Part shown: positions 53,839 to 63,200 of the stretch, piece after piece
Numbering within the stretch: position 1 is the first letter of the stretch
Layout: every line of letters begins with the position of its first letter
From: Bacteroidota bacterium
Lineage (GTDB): Bacteria > Bacteroidota > Bacteroidia > Bacteroidales > Prolixibacteraceae
DNA: 64,000 nt
Assembly: GCA_024278975.1 (NCBI GenBank)
Contig: JAJRSD010000072.1
Coordinates: forward strand, 62,001-126,000
Direction of reading: 5' to 3'
The notes under the pieces: model-generated
Seen by the model: the letters and a program-made list of their open reading frames with translations, nothing else
Told to the model about the DNA's origin: nothing
Database searches by the model: none
Position numbers and translations under genes: made by a program

Positions 53839-55311
53839 TTAAATGATTTTCGATTCTGCACGGTTACCTGCATTGTCAACTGCGGCAACTAAAATCTCTC
53901 CACTACTGTTTTCTATATCAAACGAAAAAGGTTCACTTTTTAAAAGTTGTGGTTTATGATTTACTTTTCCCATAAATTTCCCATCAACCAAAATTTCGTA
54001 ATGCGAAATTGGCTCATCGCCGGCATACGAACTTTGCCATGTTATTTTATTGTCGGTAACTTCTACTTCGCGTGGTGCACCCAAACCTGCATTTTTAATC
54101 TCCTGAAAATAATTACTGTCGGGTTTAATTTTTGCCGCTTGAATCTCAATCCTGTTTCGTTCATCACTACTCATTCCATCGGGTTTAATTTGAGCAGCAT
54201 AAAAATTTTGCACCAACTGGCATTTCATTGGGTCGTCATCAATTTGCCCGATACCAATTATTAAAGTATGAACGCCGGGTGTGGTTAACGAATATTCAAT
54301 TAACGGACGACTTGGTAATTCCGGTGTTCCCACTTTTCTGAAAACATCGTCGGGTGTTCTCGACCAGCGTGGCTCTTTATGATACATCGCAGCATCGGCA
54401 AAAACTTTCATCCCAATAATTCCCATTCCTTTTGCTTCGGCAACCGGAATTACATTGTGCTGAAAATTCATTTTAGTTTTATCGTTGGCATTAATTGCAA
54501 TTAACAATCCATCTAAAATTCCAAATTCATCTCGCTGAATCATATCCATCATTGCAGGTGGATTTGCATGGCCGGAAAACCCGATGTGGCGAATTAGTTT
54601 CTCTTTTTTAGGATTCATTCCAGTAAGGTTTGTTCCGTCGCGTAAATCTCGCAAAGCTACCAACGCTCCAAAATTTTTATTTGGGTCGAGAGGAGTTTCC
54701 AAACCTTCGTACAACACATCAATTTCTGCTGTATTATGCAGAGTGTGAATCAGTACCATATCTAAATATGCACCCTCTGGATACGCACCTTCTCCATCGC
54801 CAAAAATTTGAGTAAGCGAGCGTTTTACATCGTCAACAGCACATTTTACATTTTCGCCGTTCGACCAGTTTATAACATCTTCCCTTTCTGCCCAACCCGG
54901 TTTTCCCCAGCGCATTGCAGTTTTACTTGTTAGCCAGATTGACTCCCGCAACTTTTCATTATAATTATCTTCACCTGGAATAAGATTTAGTTTTTTAAAT
55001 GCTTTATTGAAATTAAGCTGACTTCCGGCATATAAATTTGAAGTGTCGTAGTAGTTTATTCCCAAGTCGAAAGCTTTTAGAATTATTGGAACCGGATCAA
55101 CATCATCGGGTGTCCATTGTAACGAAGACTGACCTCCCAGAGCAATTGTAGTAACATCGAAACCAAGTTTCCCAAATTTACGTTTCATGGGAGTCGGAAC
55201 TTTTTCAGTATTACAACCACCTAACGAAATTGTTGATAATGCCGCTGTTGAGGCAGCTGTAACTTTTATAAAGCTTCGTCGCGAAACGGGATATTTTTTA
55301 TTTTTTTTCAT
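53839..55311 (-). CDS. Aldo/keto reductase with Tat-type signal
   Basis: A 490-residue exported oxidoreductase. The start 'KKYPVSRRSFIKVTAAS' carries a twin-arginine motif and the signal ends at a Cys in 'SLGGCNTEK', so it may be a Tat-exported lipoprotein. The aldo/keto reductase barrel follows ('FGKLGFDVTTIALGGQS', 'AFDLGINYYDTSNLYAGSQ', 'IRHIGFSGHANPPAM'). The last ~80 residues form a small fibronectin-like beta domain ('SYAGDEPISHYEILVDGK'). It is transcribed divergently from a superoxide-reductase-like gene 110 bases away. The substrate is unknown. Confidence 0.85.
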   Translation of the reverse strand: MKKNKKYPVSRRSFIKVTAASTAALSTISLGGCNTEKVPTPMKRKFGKLGFDVTTIALGGQSSLQWTPDDVDPVPIILKAFDLGINYYDTSNLYAGSQLNFNKAFKKLNLIPGEDNYNEKLRESIWLTSKTAMRWGKPGWAEREDVINWSNGENVKCAVDDVKRSLTQIFGDGEGAYPEGAYLDMVLIHTLHNTAEIDVLYEGLETPLDPNKNFGALVALRDLRDGTNLTGMNPKKEKLIRHIGFSGHANPPAMMDMIQRDEFGILDGLLIAINANDKTKMNFQHNVIPVAEAKGMGIIGMKVFADAAMYHKEPRWSRTPDDVFRKVGTPELPSRPLIEYSLTTPGVHTLIIGIGQIDDDPMKCQLVQNFYAAQIKPDGMSSDERNRIEIQAAKIKPDSNYFQEIKNAGLGAPREVEVTDNKITWQSSYAGDEPISHYEILVDGKFMGKVNHKPQLLKSEPFSFDIENSSGEILVAAVDNAGNRAESKII

Positions 55312-55421
55312 TGCATTGAGTTTTTAATTTCTTTTAAAATTACATAATTTTTAAATAGTAAACAATTTGTATAGTTTTTCGTTTATTTGATAGAACATGA
55401 ATTTATATTAAAAAAATAATT

Positions 55422-55844
55422 ATGAAAAACAGAAGAGAATTTTTAAAAAGAAGTGCTTTAATTACTTCAGGATTAGCGGTTTCTGCTCCATTATTGGCAA
55501 ACTCAAAATCTGCAAAAAGTAAAGACCTAAATGTACCTGGTATTATATTTACCGAAAATTCGCAGGGAAAATGGGATGGAAAAGCCGGAAGTCATGTCCC
55601 AATTGTAGCAGTTGATGGCAGTAAAGTTACTTTGTTAACTGCGCACGGTATGAGTGGAAGCCATTATATTGTAAGGCATACATTGGTTGACAAAGCCGGA
55701 AAAATGATTGGCTCAAAAACTTTTTCGGGCGATGATTTAAAAGCCGAATCAACTTATGAACTTCCGGCAGGTTTTAAAGGAAAACTTTTTGCTACCAGCT
55801 TTTGCAATAAGCACGATTTTTGGGTAAAAGAGTTTACTGTGTAG
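55422..55844 (+). CDS. Tat-exported superoxide-reductase (desulfoferrodoxin)-like protein
   Basis: A 140-residue protein with a twin-arginine signal (Arg4-Arg5, 'KNRREFLKRSALITSGLAV'). The mature domain has all five iron ligands of a class II superoxide reductase centre in the right order and spacing: His58 ('SHVPI'), His75 and His81 ('AHGMSGSHYI'), Cys128 and His131 ('FCNKHDFW'). The family's Glu-Lys before HVP is Gly-Ser here, so the catalytic Lys is missing, and HPM is HGM. Superoxide reductases are normally cytoplasmic; Tat export with a folded iron site is notable. It may scavenge superoxide in the periplasm or have another iron role. Confidence 0.75.
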   Translation: MKNRREFLKRSALITSGLAVSAPLLANSKSAKSKDLNVPGIIFTENSQGKWDGKAGSHVPIVAVDGSKVTLLTAHGMSGSHYIVRHTLVDKAGKMIGSKTFSGDDLKAESTYELPAGFKGKLFATSFCNKHDFWVKEFTV

Positions 55845-55915
55845 TTAATAACTCAAAACTGCTTGCTCCTCGTTATAAACAGGGAACAGTGGCATTTGAG
55901 TTCTAAAGTTTAATA

Positions 55916-55965
55916 TGAATTTATTTTATAGGAAGCTGTGGCTATTTTATTATAAAATAAATTCA
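55916..55965. repeat. 15-bp perfect inverted repeat in a gene-free gap
   Basis: TGAATTTATTTTATA (55916-55930) and its complement (55951-55965) enclose 20 bases. The gap 55845-56235 (391 bases) otherwise holds no gene I can support. The hairpin could end the transcript of the superoxide-reductase-like gene, but no T-run follows. Confidence 0.5.
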
Positions 55966-56235
55966 GATATCCTAGTCTTTTTACAATAAATGGAATTCTA
56001 AAAATGTACACTCCATTCTCCTTATTTCACTTGGCTCCTCTTCACAATCCCTTAGTGCTGAAAACTATTTGTATAGCAGTGCTGCTGACTATGCAGGAGA
56101 GCTGGGGATTTTGAATAATGTTATTTTTGTAAAGTAACCCACGCGATACAATCGCGAGGGGAGCGGTGGGGAAGTTATAAAAAGAACAAATTGTAAATAA
56201 TCTTTAGATGCAGTCCTTAAAGCAGTATTTACAAA

Positions 56236-56646
56236 TTATTCAAAACTGTCAAATAAATCAGCGAAACGAATAATTTTAGTATTCTTTATTTTTTCTAATA
56301 CTAATAAATCCATATCTCCTGTTACCAGATAATCAGCCTTGCTGTCAATAGCCAAATTCAAGAGAAAATTATCTTTTAAATCCCGGCACTCTGTAACATT
56401 CGATTTTACTTTTATCAGTTTACCATAATCCTTAAATAAACGAAGTATATTTTTTATATCAGTATCAGAAAAATATCTGGAGAATTTTGGTCTTTTCGCA
56501 ACGGTTATAAATTCCTCTATTAATTCATTTGAAAAAATCAATTTAATTTTTTCGGTTTCAAGCAAATAATCCAGTTTATCTAGCTTATGGGTTATCAAAA
56601 AGCTAATCCATAGATTCGTGTCCAGAATAACTTTTTTAATCCTCAT
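56236..56646 (-). CDS. PIN-domain RNase toxin (VapC-like)
   Basis: A 136-residue PIN-family toxin from ATG 56646. Acidic active-site residues lie in 'ILDTNLWISF' (first Asp), 'ECRDLKDNFLLNLAID' (central Asp pair) and 'YLVTGDMDLLVL' (last Asp). It belongs to the 'putative toxin-antitoxin system toxin component, PIN family' group and is expected to cleave RNA. A longer frame upstream (to 56706) overlaps the antitoxin too far and lacks homology. The first 11 bases overlap the antitoxin gene end. Confidence 0.82.
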   Translation of the reverse strand: MRIKKVILDTNLWISFLITHKLDKLDYLLETEKIKLIFSNELIEEFITVAKRPKFSRYFSDTDIKNILRLFKDYGKLIKVKSNVTECRDLKDNFLLNLAIDSKADYLVTGDMDLLVLEKIKNTKIIRFADLFDSFE

Positions 56647-56851
56647 ATCTGGCTTTTCTAACCGCATCAACTTCGGTAGATATTTCATCAAGAGATGGTG
56701 TTTCATCCGAATTAATTCTCAACTTTTCAAGTAATTCAATAAATTCAGATTTTATCTTGACAGTTTTAATTCTAATTAAATCTAAATCAGCCAAATCTTT
56801 AAGAAGGCTTTTTGCTTTTGGGTTTATTATGTCTATTCGTAAAGATTCCAT
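56636..56851 (-). CDS. Antitoxin partner of the PIN toxin
   Basis: A 71-residue protein directly upstream of and overlapping the PIN toxin by 11 bases. 'SLRIDIINPKAKSLLKDLAD' is a common antitoxin N-terminus for this PIN group. The C-terminal part ('ETPSLDEISTEVDAVRKARYE') is the acidic region that usually blocks the toxin. Its DNA-binding class is not clear. A -7 box lies at 56868-56875. Confidence 0.72.
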   Translation of the reverse strand: MESLRIDIINPKAKSLLKDLADLDLIRIKTVKIKSEFIELLEKLRINSDETPSLDEISTEVDAVRKARYED

Positions 56852-56867
56852 ATCAATTTCTTTTTAT

Positions 56868-56875
56868 CAAAGGTA
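56868..56875 (-). promoter_or_regulatory. -7 box for the PIN toxin-antitoxin operon
   Basis: Minus-strand TACCTTTG matches TAnnTTTG, 17 bases before the antitoxin ATG. Confidence 0.45.
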
Positions 56876-56890
56876 CAAATAATTACAAAG

Positions 56891-58429
56891 CTATCCTCCC
56901 CAATTTTCCCGATCCAAACTGCGGTAATGAATTGCTTCCGAAAGATGGTGTGATTGTACATTTTCCTCACCTTCTAAATCGGCAACTGTACGGGCAACTT
57001 TTAATATTCTGTCGTAGGCACGTGCCGAAAGTCCCAGTCTGTCCATTGCATTTTTAATCAACTCGTTGCTCTCTTCGTTTAACACAACATGTTGGCGAAT
57101 TAACTTCGAAGTCATTTGTGCATTGGCATAAATTCCAATATCTGCTGCAAAACGGTCTTCCTGGATTTTACGGGCAGTCAGCACCCTTTTACGCACTGCC
57201 TCGCTATTTTCCGACAACTCCATTTCTGCCAGTTTTTTAAACGGAACAGGAACTACTTCTAAATGAATATCAATACGGTCTAAAAGCGGACCTGAAATTT
57301 TATTAAGGTATTTTTGCACCACTCCCGGACCACAAACACAATCTTTTGTTGGGTGGTTGTAATATCCGCACGGACATGGATTCATCGATGCTACCAACAT
57401 AAAACTTGCAGGATATTCAACCGAAAATTTTGCCCGCGAAATTGTAATTGTTCTGTCTTCGAGTGGTTGACGCATAACTTCCAGAACGGTTCTTTTAAAC
57501 TCGGGAAGTTCGTCTAAAAACAGAACGCCATTGTGTGCCAGAGATATTTCGCCCGGCTGAGGATAATTTCCTCCACCAACAAGTGCGACATCGGAAATTG
57601 TATGGTGTGGCGAACGGAAAGGACGTTGTGTCATTAGCGAAGTTTCCTTTTTTATATTCCCCGAAACCGAGTGTATTTTTGTGGTTTCCAAAGCTTCTTT
57701 CAGAGTGAACGGTGGCAAAATACCGGGAATTCGTTTTGCCAGCATTGTTTTTCCCGAACCTGGCGGACCCACAAGAATTATATTATGACTGCCGGCTGCT
57801 GCAATTTCGAGAGCACGTTTAACATTCTCCTGCCCTTTTACATCGGCAAAATCGAGTGAGTTATCGTTTACGCGGGCCGCAAATTCTGCGCGTGTATCAA
57901 TAACAGTTTGCTCCAGATTATTTTCTCCATTCAAAAAATTAATTACATCAGTAATATTCTCGGCACCATAAACTTTTAGTTTATCAACTACTGCTGCTTC
58001 GCGTACATTTTGTTTGGGCAGAATAAAACCTTCAAATTCCTCTTCTCTTGCATTAATTGCAATGGGCAAAACTCCTTTTATTGGCTGTAAAGTTCCGTCT
58101 AACGAGAGCTCGCCCATCAAAATATATTTCGATAATTTATCAGAATTAATCTGATTCGATGCTGCTAAAACTGCGGCTGCCAAAGGTAAATCGTAAGCCG
58201 AACCTTCTTTTCTAATATCTGCCGGAGCCATATTAACAATGATTTTTTGCTTCGGCCATTTGAAACCATTTAAACGTAAGGCAGATTCAATTCGTTGCTG
58301 GCTCTCTTTTACTGCACTGTCGGGCAGGCCAACCAGCATAAATTTAATTCCTCTTGTAACATCAACTTCAATTGTAATTGTTGTGGCGTCGATACCAAAA
58401 ACTGCACTTCCGAAGGTTTTAACTAACAT
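56891..58429 (-). CDS. yifB: YifB/ComM family Mg-chelatase-like AAA ATPase
   Basis: A 512-residue protein: N-terminal Lon-type substrate-like domain (~1-180; 'VGLPDSAVKESQQRIESAL'), AAA+ module with Walker A 'ILVGPPGSGKTMLAKRIPG' and Walker B 'GVLFLDELPEF', and a C-terminal Mg-chelatase-like region ('LSARAYDRILKVARTVADL'). Four Cys in 'MNPCPCGYYNHPTKDCVCG' likely bind zinc. ComM homologues promote branch migration during natural transformation. It lies downstream of DUF58 and upstream of the PIN operon on the same strand, in separate units. Confidence 0.92.
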   Translation of the reverse strand: MLVKTFGSAVFGIDATTITIEVDVTRGIKFMLVGLPDSAVKESQQRIESALRLNGFKWPKQKIIVNMAPADIRKEGSAYDLPLAAAVLAASNQINSDKLSKYILMGELSLDGTLQPIKGVLPIAINAREEEFEGFILPKQNVREAAVVDKLKVYGAENITDVINFLNGENNLEQTVIDTRAEFAARVNDNSLDFADVKGQENVKRALEIAAAGSHNIILVGPPGSGKTMLAKRIPGILPPFTLKEALETTKIHSVSGNIKKETSLMTQRPFRSPHHTISDVALVGGGNYPQPGEISLAHNGVLFLDELPEFKRTVLEVMRQPLEDRTITISRAKFSVEYPASFMLVASMNPCPCGYYNHPTKDCVCGPGVVQKYLNKISGPLLDRIDIHLEVVPVPFKKLAEMELSENSEAVRKRVLTARKIQEDRFAADIGIYANAQMTSKLIRQHVVLNEESNELIKNAMDRLGLSARAYDRILKVARTVADLEGEENVQSHHLSEAIHYRSLDRENWGG

Positions 58430-58617
58430 AGTCGGGAATTTTATTTGTAAAATCTAAATTTAATGAATTTAGATGACAATAAAAAGATGAAGTAAAAATG
58501 AGATAAAGTATTGATATTTTATTTGAAATATTCAAATAAATCGTTGTCATAAATAATACTACCGGATAAATTAGCGTGAATTTGTCGAATTGAAGTTAGT
58601 GAGGGTAAAATAAAAAG

Positions 58618-59547
58618 CTAATACAATTTCTTCCTTTTCACCAAATACGAGAGGAGTACTTGCTGGAAATCGTCATTAATATCTGCCTCGGCGAGGTCTA
58701 TTTTATACTGACCGCATTTTACTTTCAAATCGTCGAAATATGAATTTACCGTTGAAACGTAGTGTTTTTTGATTTCCCACGGATTGAATTTAATAGTCTG
58801 CCCGCTTTCCAAATCGACAAATTTATGCGGACGATTGCTAAAATCGAATTCACGTTCGAGTGTGTGGTCGGTAACATTAAATAGAATTACCTCGTGTTTG
58901 TTGTATCGTAAATGTTGGAGCGCAGAAAAAAGTTCGTCGGTATTCGAGCCATCCAACATGTCGCTAAAAATTATCACCAGCGAACGTTTATGAATATTCT
59001 CAGCAATTTGATGAAGTACCTGAGTTGTATTGGTTTTTTTGCGCAAATGCGCATTTTCGGGTTGAATTAAAGCAGACAATTTCCCGTACATAATTTCCGC
59101 ATTTACCGATGAAATTCGCGGATTTGAGTGAAATTCAATTTCGTCGGAAAAGAGAGTTAGCCCAACAGAATCGCGCTGTTTTCGTAATAAATAAATTAAT
59201 GCTGCGGCTGTATAAACCGAAAAAGCCAGTTTATTTTGAAGATGTTTTTTACCTTTTGAATAGGGAAATAACATCGACGAAGATGTGTCGATAACTATCT
59301 GGCATCGAAGATTTGTCTCCTCTTCGTACTGTTTTACAAAAAGTTTATCGGTGCGGGCAAATAGTTTCCAATCGACACGTTTAGTAGATTCTCCCTGATT
59401 GTACAACCGATGTTCGGCAAACTCCACAGAGAACCCGTGAAACGGACTTCGATGTAATCCGGTTATAAATCCTTCGACCACTTCGTGGGCAATTAGTCCC
59501 AGGTTGTCGAATTGATGAAACTGTTCTATGTCGAAAATATTTTTCAA
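58618..59547 (-). CDS. DUF58 domain protein (vWA-like)
   Basis: A 309-residue protein of the DUF58 family. The family signature is 'RLYNQGESTKRVDWKLFART' (~47-66). A von Willebrand A-like fold follows with a MIDAS-type 'VIDTSSSMLFPYS'. DUF58 proteins usually belong to MoxR/BatA-type clusters for assembling or stress-protecting envelope complexes. Here no MoxR gene adjoins within the window. The frame is intact, and the product is probably cytoplasmic. Confidence 0.88.
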   Translation of the reverse strand: MKNIFDIEQFHQFDNLGLIAHEVVEGFITGLHRSPFHGFSVEFAEHRLYNQGESTKRVDWKLFARTDKLFVKQYEEETNLRCQIVIDTSSSMLFPYSKGKKHLQNKLAFSVYTAAALIYLLRKQRDSVGLTLFSDEIEFHSNPRISSVNAEIMYGKLSALIQPENAHLRKKTNTTQVLHQIAENIHKRSLVIIFSDMLDGSNTDELFSALQHLRYNKHEVILFNVTDHTLEREFDFSNRPHKFVDLESGQTIKFNPWEIKKHYVSTVNSYFDDLKVKCGQYKIDLAEADINDDFQQVLLSYLVKRKKLY

Positions 59548-59682
59548 AATGTTTTAATAAAAATAAGGTTGTCGCAGAAATTCTCGAAAACGTCACTCTC
59601 CGCATAGCGATTACTACCGAGAAATTTATTTCAGAATCTTAAAAACGAGTCCTCTCCAAAAAGTAAATAAATAGAGGCTTAG

Positions 59683-59762
59683 TCATCTGATGAACTTGTA
59701 ACCAACTGATTGCCAGAGTTTAACCTCCTGTACTATTTACGGAATAATTCATCTGATGAATT
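59683..59762. promoter_or_regulatory. Pair of TCATCTGATGA palindromes
   Basis: TCATCTGATGA occurs at 59683-59693 and again, extended to AATTCATCTGATGAATT, at 59746-59762. Both are odd-length perfect palindromes centred on one T, 63 bases apart, in the 325-base gap upstream of DUF58. They look like binding sites for a dimeric repressor, but no regulator gene is near. No gene is seen in this gap. Confidence 0.4.
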
Positions 59763-59803
59763 TTCAGAGTGGACTCAAAAACTAAAATTTGATAATTTGC
59801 AGA

Positions 59804-59827
59804 CCCTGAAATAAGTTCAGGGTGACG
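59804..59827. repeat. REP-like element CCCTGAA ... TTCAGGG, copy 2
   Basis: Matches 40391-40414 at 23 of 24 positions. Intergenic, between the DUF58 promoter region and trxA. Confidence 0.55.
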
Positions 59828-59872
59828 AACTCGAATTTTTGAGACAACCTTTAAATAGACTAATAATAAATT

Positions 59873-60190
59873 TTACAAAAGTGCATCTAATTTATCAGTA
59901 AAACTTTTCTTTGGAGCTGCTCCAACTTGCTTGTCAACTATTTCGCCACCTTTTACAAAAATCACAGTGGGAATATTTCTAATTCCGTATTTCATGGCAA
60001 CGCCCGGGTTAGAGTCAACATCAACTTTCCCGATAATAGCCCGGTCTTCGTACTCGCCCGACATCTCTTCTACAATAGGTGCAATCATTCTACACGGGCC
60101 ACACCAAACAGCCCAAAAGTCAATCATAACGGGTTTATCCGCTTTTATTACCAATTCTTCGAAATTGGCATCAGTAATTTCTACAGCCAT
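59873..60190 (-). CDS. trxA: Thioredoxin
   Basis: A 105-residue cytoplasmic thioredoxin. The redox site is 'DFWAVWCGPCRMIAPIVEEM' (Cys-Gly-Pro-Cys), and the cis-Pro loop is in 'YGIRNIPTVIFVKGGEIVD'. Length and all core residues are standard. It follows dnaE by 52 bases on the same strand and has its own -7 box at 60234-60241. Confidence 0.95.
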   Translation of the reverse strand: MAVEITDANFEELVIKADKPVMIDFWAVWCGPCRMIAPIVEEMSGEYEDRAIIGKVDVDSNPGVAMKYGIRNIPTVIFVKGGEIVDKQVGAAPKKSFTDKLDALL

Positions 60191-60233
60191 AATATTATAT
60201 TTTTAATTATTATTTATTTCAAAATTTGTGGTG

Positions 60234-60241
60234 CAAAATTA
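60234..60241 (-). promoter_or_regulatory. -7 box for trxA
   Basis: Minus-strand TAATTTTG matches TAnnTTTG, 44 bases before the trxA ATG and just past the dnaE stop. Confidence 0.45.
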
Positions 60242-60242
60242 A

Positions 60243-63200
60243 TTAATTAATTCTATATCCAATATTAATATCCTCGTCAAAGAAACTTAAAAAACCTTCC
60301 GATAAATCTACTTTAATAGTTCGCGAAAACATTTTAATTTGCATGTTGTTTTCCGGATCATAAACATTAAACTTTAACAATGCATTGCCGGTATTGTTCT
60401 CAATTAATGTTGTAATTTTCTCGATAACTGATTCATTTAACTTATCGAGCGGTAAATTAATGGTTACACTTTTTATGTAGTTTTTCTTTACTTCTGAAAG
60501 CAGTTCTATTTGTTGGATTTTAAACTCGTAATATTCGCTTTTCCAACGTTGCTGAACCATACCTTTTATCATAAGAAAAAGTCCGGGTTTACAGTACTTA
60601 TGGAAGTTTACATAATCGTTTCCAAAGAAGAAAAATTCTTTTGTATCGTTATAGTCTGCGAGTGTCAGAGTGCTGTACGGATTTCCGTTTTTCGATGTTC
60701 CTTCGCGGGCTTCGGTTACCATGCCGCCAAAAGTAAAATCTTTACCAATGTACTTTTCTATGTCGTTGTTGAGGTCTTTTAAGGTGGCATCTTTAGAGCA
60801 GAAACTGTTAATTTCCAGACTGTAATCGTCTAATGGGTGCGCAGTTAAATAAATTCCAATCAGACTTTTTTCTTTGTCGAGAAGTACAAGTTTTGCCCAC
60901 TCTTCTATGTCGGGAATTTCCGGCTTTTTAATATCCATGCTACTTTCCATTCCGCCAAACAAACTCTGCTGAGCACTCTGAGCTTCGAGCTGAATTCGGT
61001 TTCCATATTTTATCAGTTTCTCGATAAATGTGGTGTTGTCATTTTCATCTAAACCCGAAAAAAAACAACTTCTGTTTATGTTGCCCAAATTGTCGAAAGC
61101 ACCGGCTATTGCAAGGGCTTCAAGGTTTTTTTTGTTAACTGACTGAAGGTTTACATTTTCAACCAAATCGTAAATAGTTTTAAACTCGCCATTTTTATCA
61201 CGAGCCTTAATAATATCCTGAACTGCGCCGGCACCAACTCCTTTAATTGCTCCCATCCCAAAACGAAGATCGCCATTTTTATTGGCTGTAAACTTTATAA
61301 AACTTTCGTTAATATCGGGTCCCAAAACATTTAATTTCATGCGTTTACACTCGGTCATCAACTTAGTAATATCAGTAATATTACTAAGATTTCGGCTAAG
61401 GTTTGCAGCCATAAATTCTGCCGGATAATGTGCTTTTAAGTAGCCGGTTTGATAAGCAATGTGCGCATAGCAAACCGAGTGTGATTTGTTAAAAGCATAT
61501 TCAGCAAATTTTTCCCAGTCTTTCCATATTTTTTCAATTACATCATCGGGCTTTTTCCAACAAGTGTACATTCATCAATAAATTGATAATTTGCTTTACA
61601 ACCATCAATAAATTTCACTTTCAGTTTGTCCATTTCTGCAATTTTCTTTTTTCCCATTGCTTTCCGGAGAGTATCGGAGTCGCCTCGGGTAAAACCGCCA
61701 AGCAGTCGCGAGAGTAACATCACCTGCTCTTGAAAAACAGTAATTCCATAAGTTTCGCCAAGATATTTTTCCATCATTGGCAAGTCGTATTCAACTTTTT
61801 GTTTGCCATTTTTACGTGCAACATAATCAGGGATATATTGCATCGGACCGGGGCGATAAAGTGCATTCATTGCCACCAAATCTTCAAATCGATTTGGTTT
61901 CAGGTCGCGCAAATGTTTTCTCATCCCGTCAGATTCAAACTGAAAAACTGCTATCGATTCGCCATGACTAAACATTTCGTAGGTCTTTTTATCGTCCCAC
62001 GGAATATTATCGATATCAACTTTAATACCTTTCGAAAGCCTGATATTTTCTAATGTTTCTTTTATAATTGAAAGGGTTTTCAATCCCAAAAAATCCATTT
62101 TAAGCAGGCCAATATCTTCCACAAAACGACCGTCGAACTGGGTCATCAAAAGATGTCCATCATCTTTTGTGGGCATCAACGGAATATGATCCGACAGTGG
62201 GTCGCGGCTAATAATAATACCACAAGCGTGCACTCCGGTTTGCCGAACAGAACCTTCGAGAGTTTCGGCAAATTTCATGGTTTGTACAACTAACGGAATA
62301 TTAGAAGTTCTTTCTCTTCGGAGTTCGATACTCTCTTTAAATGCTTTTTCGAATGTCATTTTCGGAGTGTCGGGAACAAGTTTTGCCAGCCGGTTGGCTT
62401 CGGGCAGTGGTAATTTTAATACTCGTGCCACATCGCGAATTGCCAGTTTTGTTGCCATTGTACCAAAAGTACAGATGTGTGCAACTTTATCCTGTCCATA
62501 CTTATCGGTTACATAATTGAGAACTAATTGCCGTCCATCATCATCAAAATCAATATCAACATCGGGTAGCGAAACCCGGTCGGGATTCAGGAAACGTTCA
62601 AAAAGTAAGTCGTATTTTATTGGGTCGATATTAGTAATTCCGGTACAGTACGAAACTGCTGCGCCGGCCGCCGAACCACGCCCCGGACCAACAACTACAC
62701 CAAGTCTTTTTGCCTCGTTAATAAAATCCTGAGTAATAAGGAAATATCCGGGATATCCCATTGTTTTAATGGTGTCGAGCTCAAAATCCAATCGGTCTGA
62801 AATACTTTTTTCGAGAGGATCGCCGTAACGTTCTTTAGCTCCTTTGTATGTTAGATGCCGTAAAAATGTTGATTCTAATTTTACACGTAAAACTTTATCG
62901 TAGCCGCCCAGCCGTTCAAAAACTTTATCTCCAAATTCCTCCCGCAACTTATCTTCCGGGTATTTCTCGCGGAATTCTTCCTCAGTTCCAATTTCCTTCG
63001 GAATAGGAAATACAGGCATAATTGGGGCAGCATTCAATTCAAATTCTTCAACTTTTTCAGCAATTTCGGCAGTGTTTGTCAGGGCATCTGGTACGTCACT
63101 AAAAAGCTCATTCATTTCTGCCTGCGTTTTAAACCACTCCTGTTTGGTGTAACGCATTCGTGTTGGGTCGTCCAAATCTTTTCCTGTGTTCAGGCAAATT

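Noticed and set aside
56647-56706. Longer PIN toxin reading frame
   Set aside because: The extra 20 residues lie inside the antitoxin gene and have no PIN homology.
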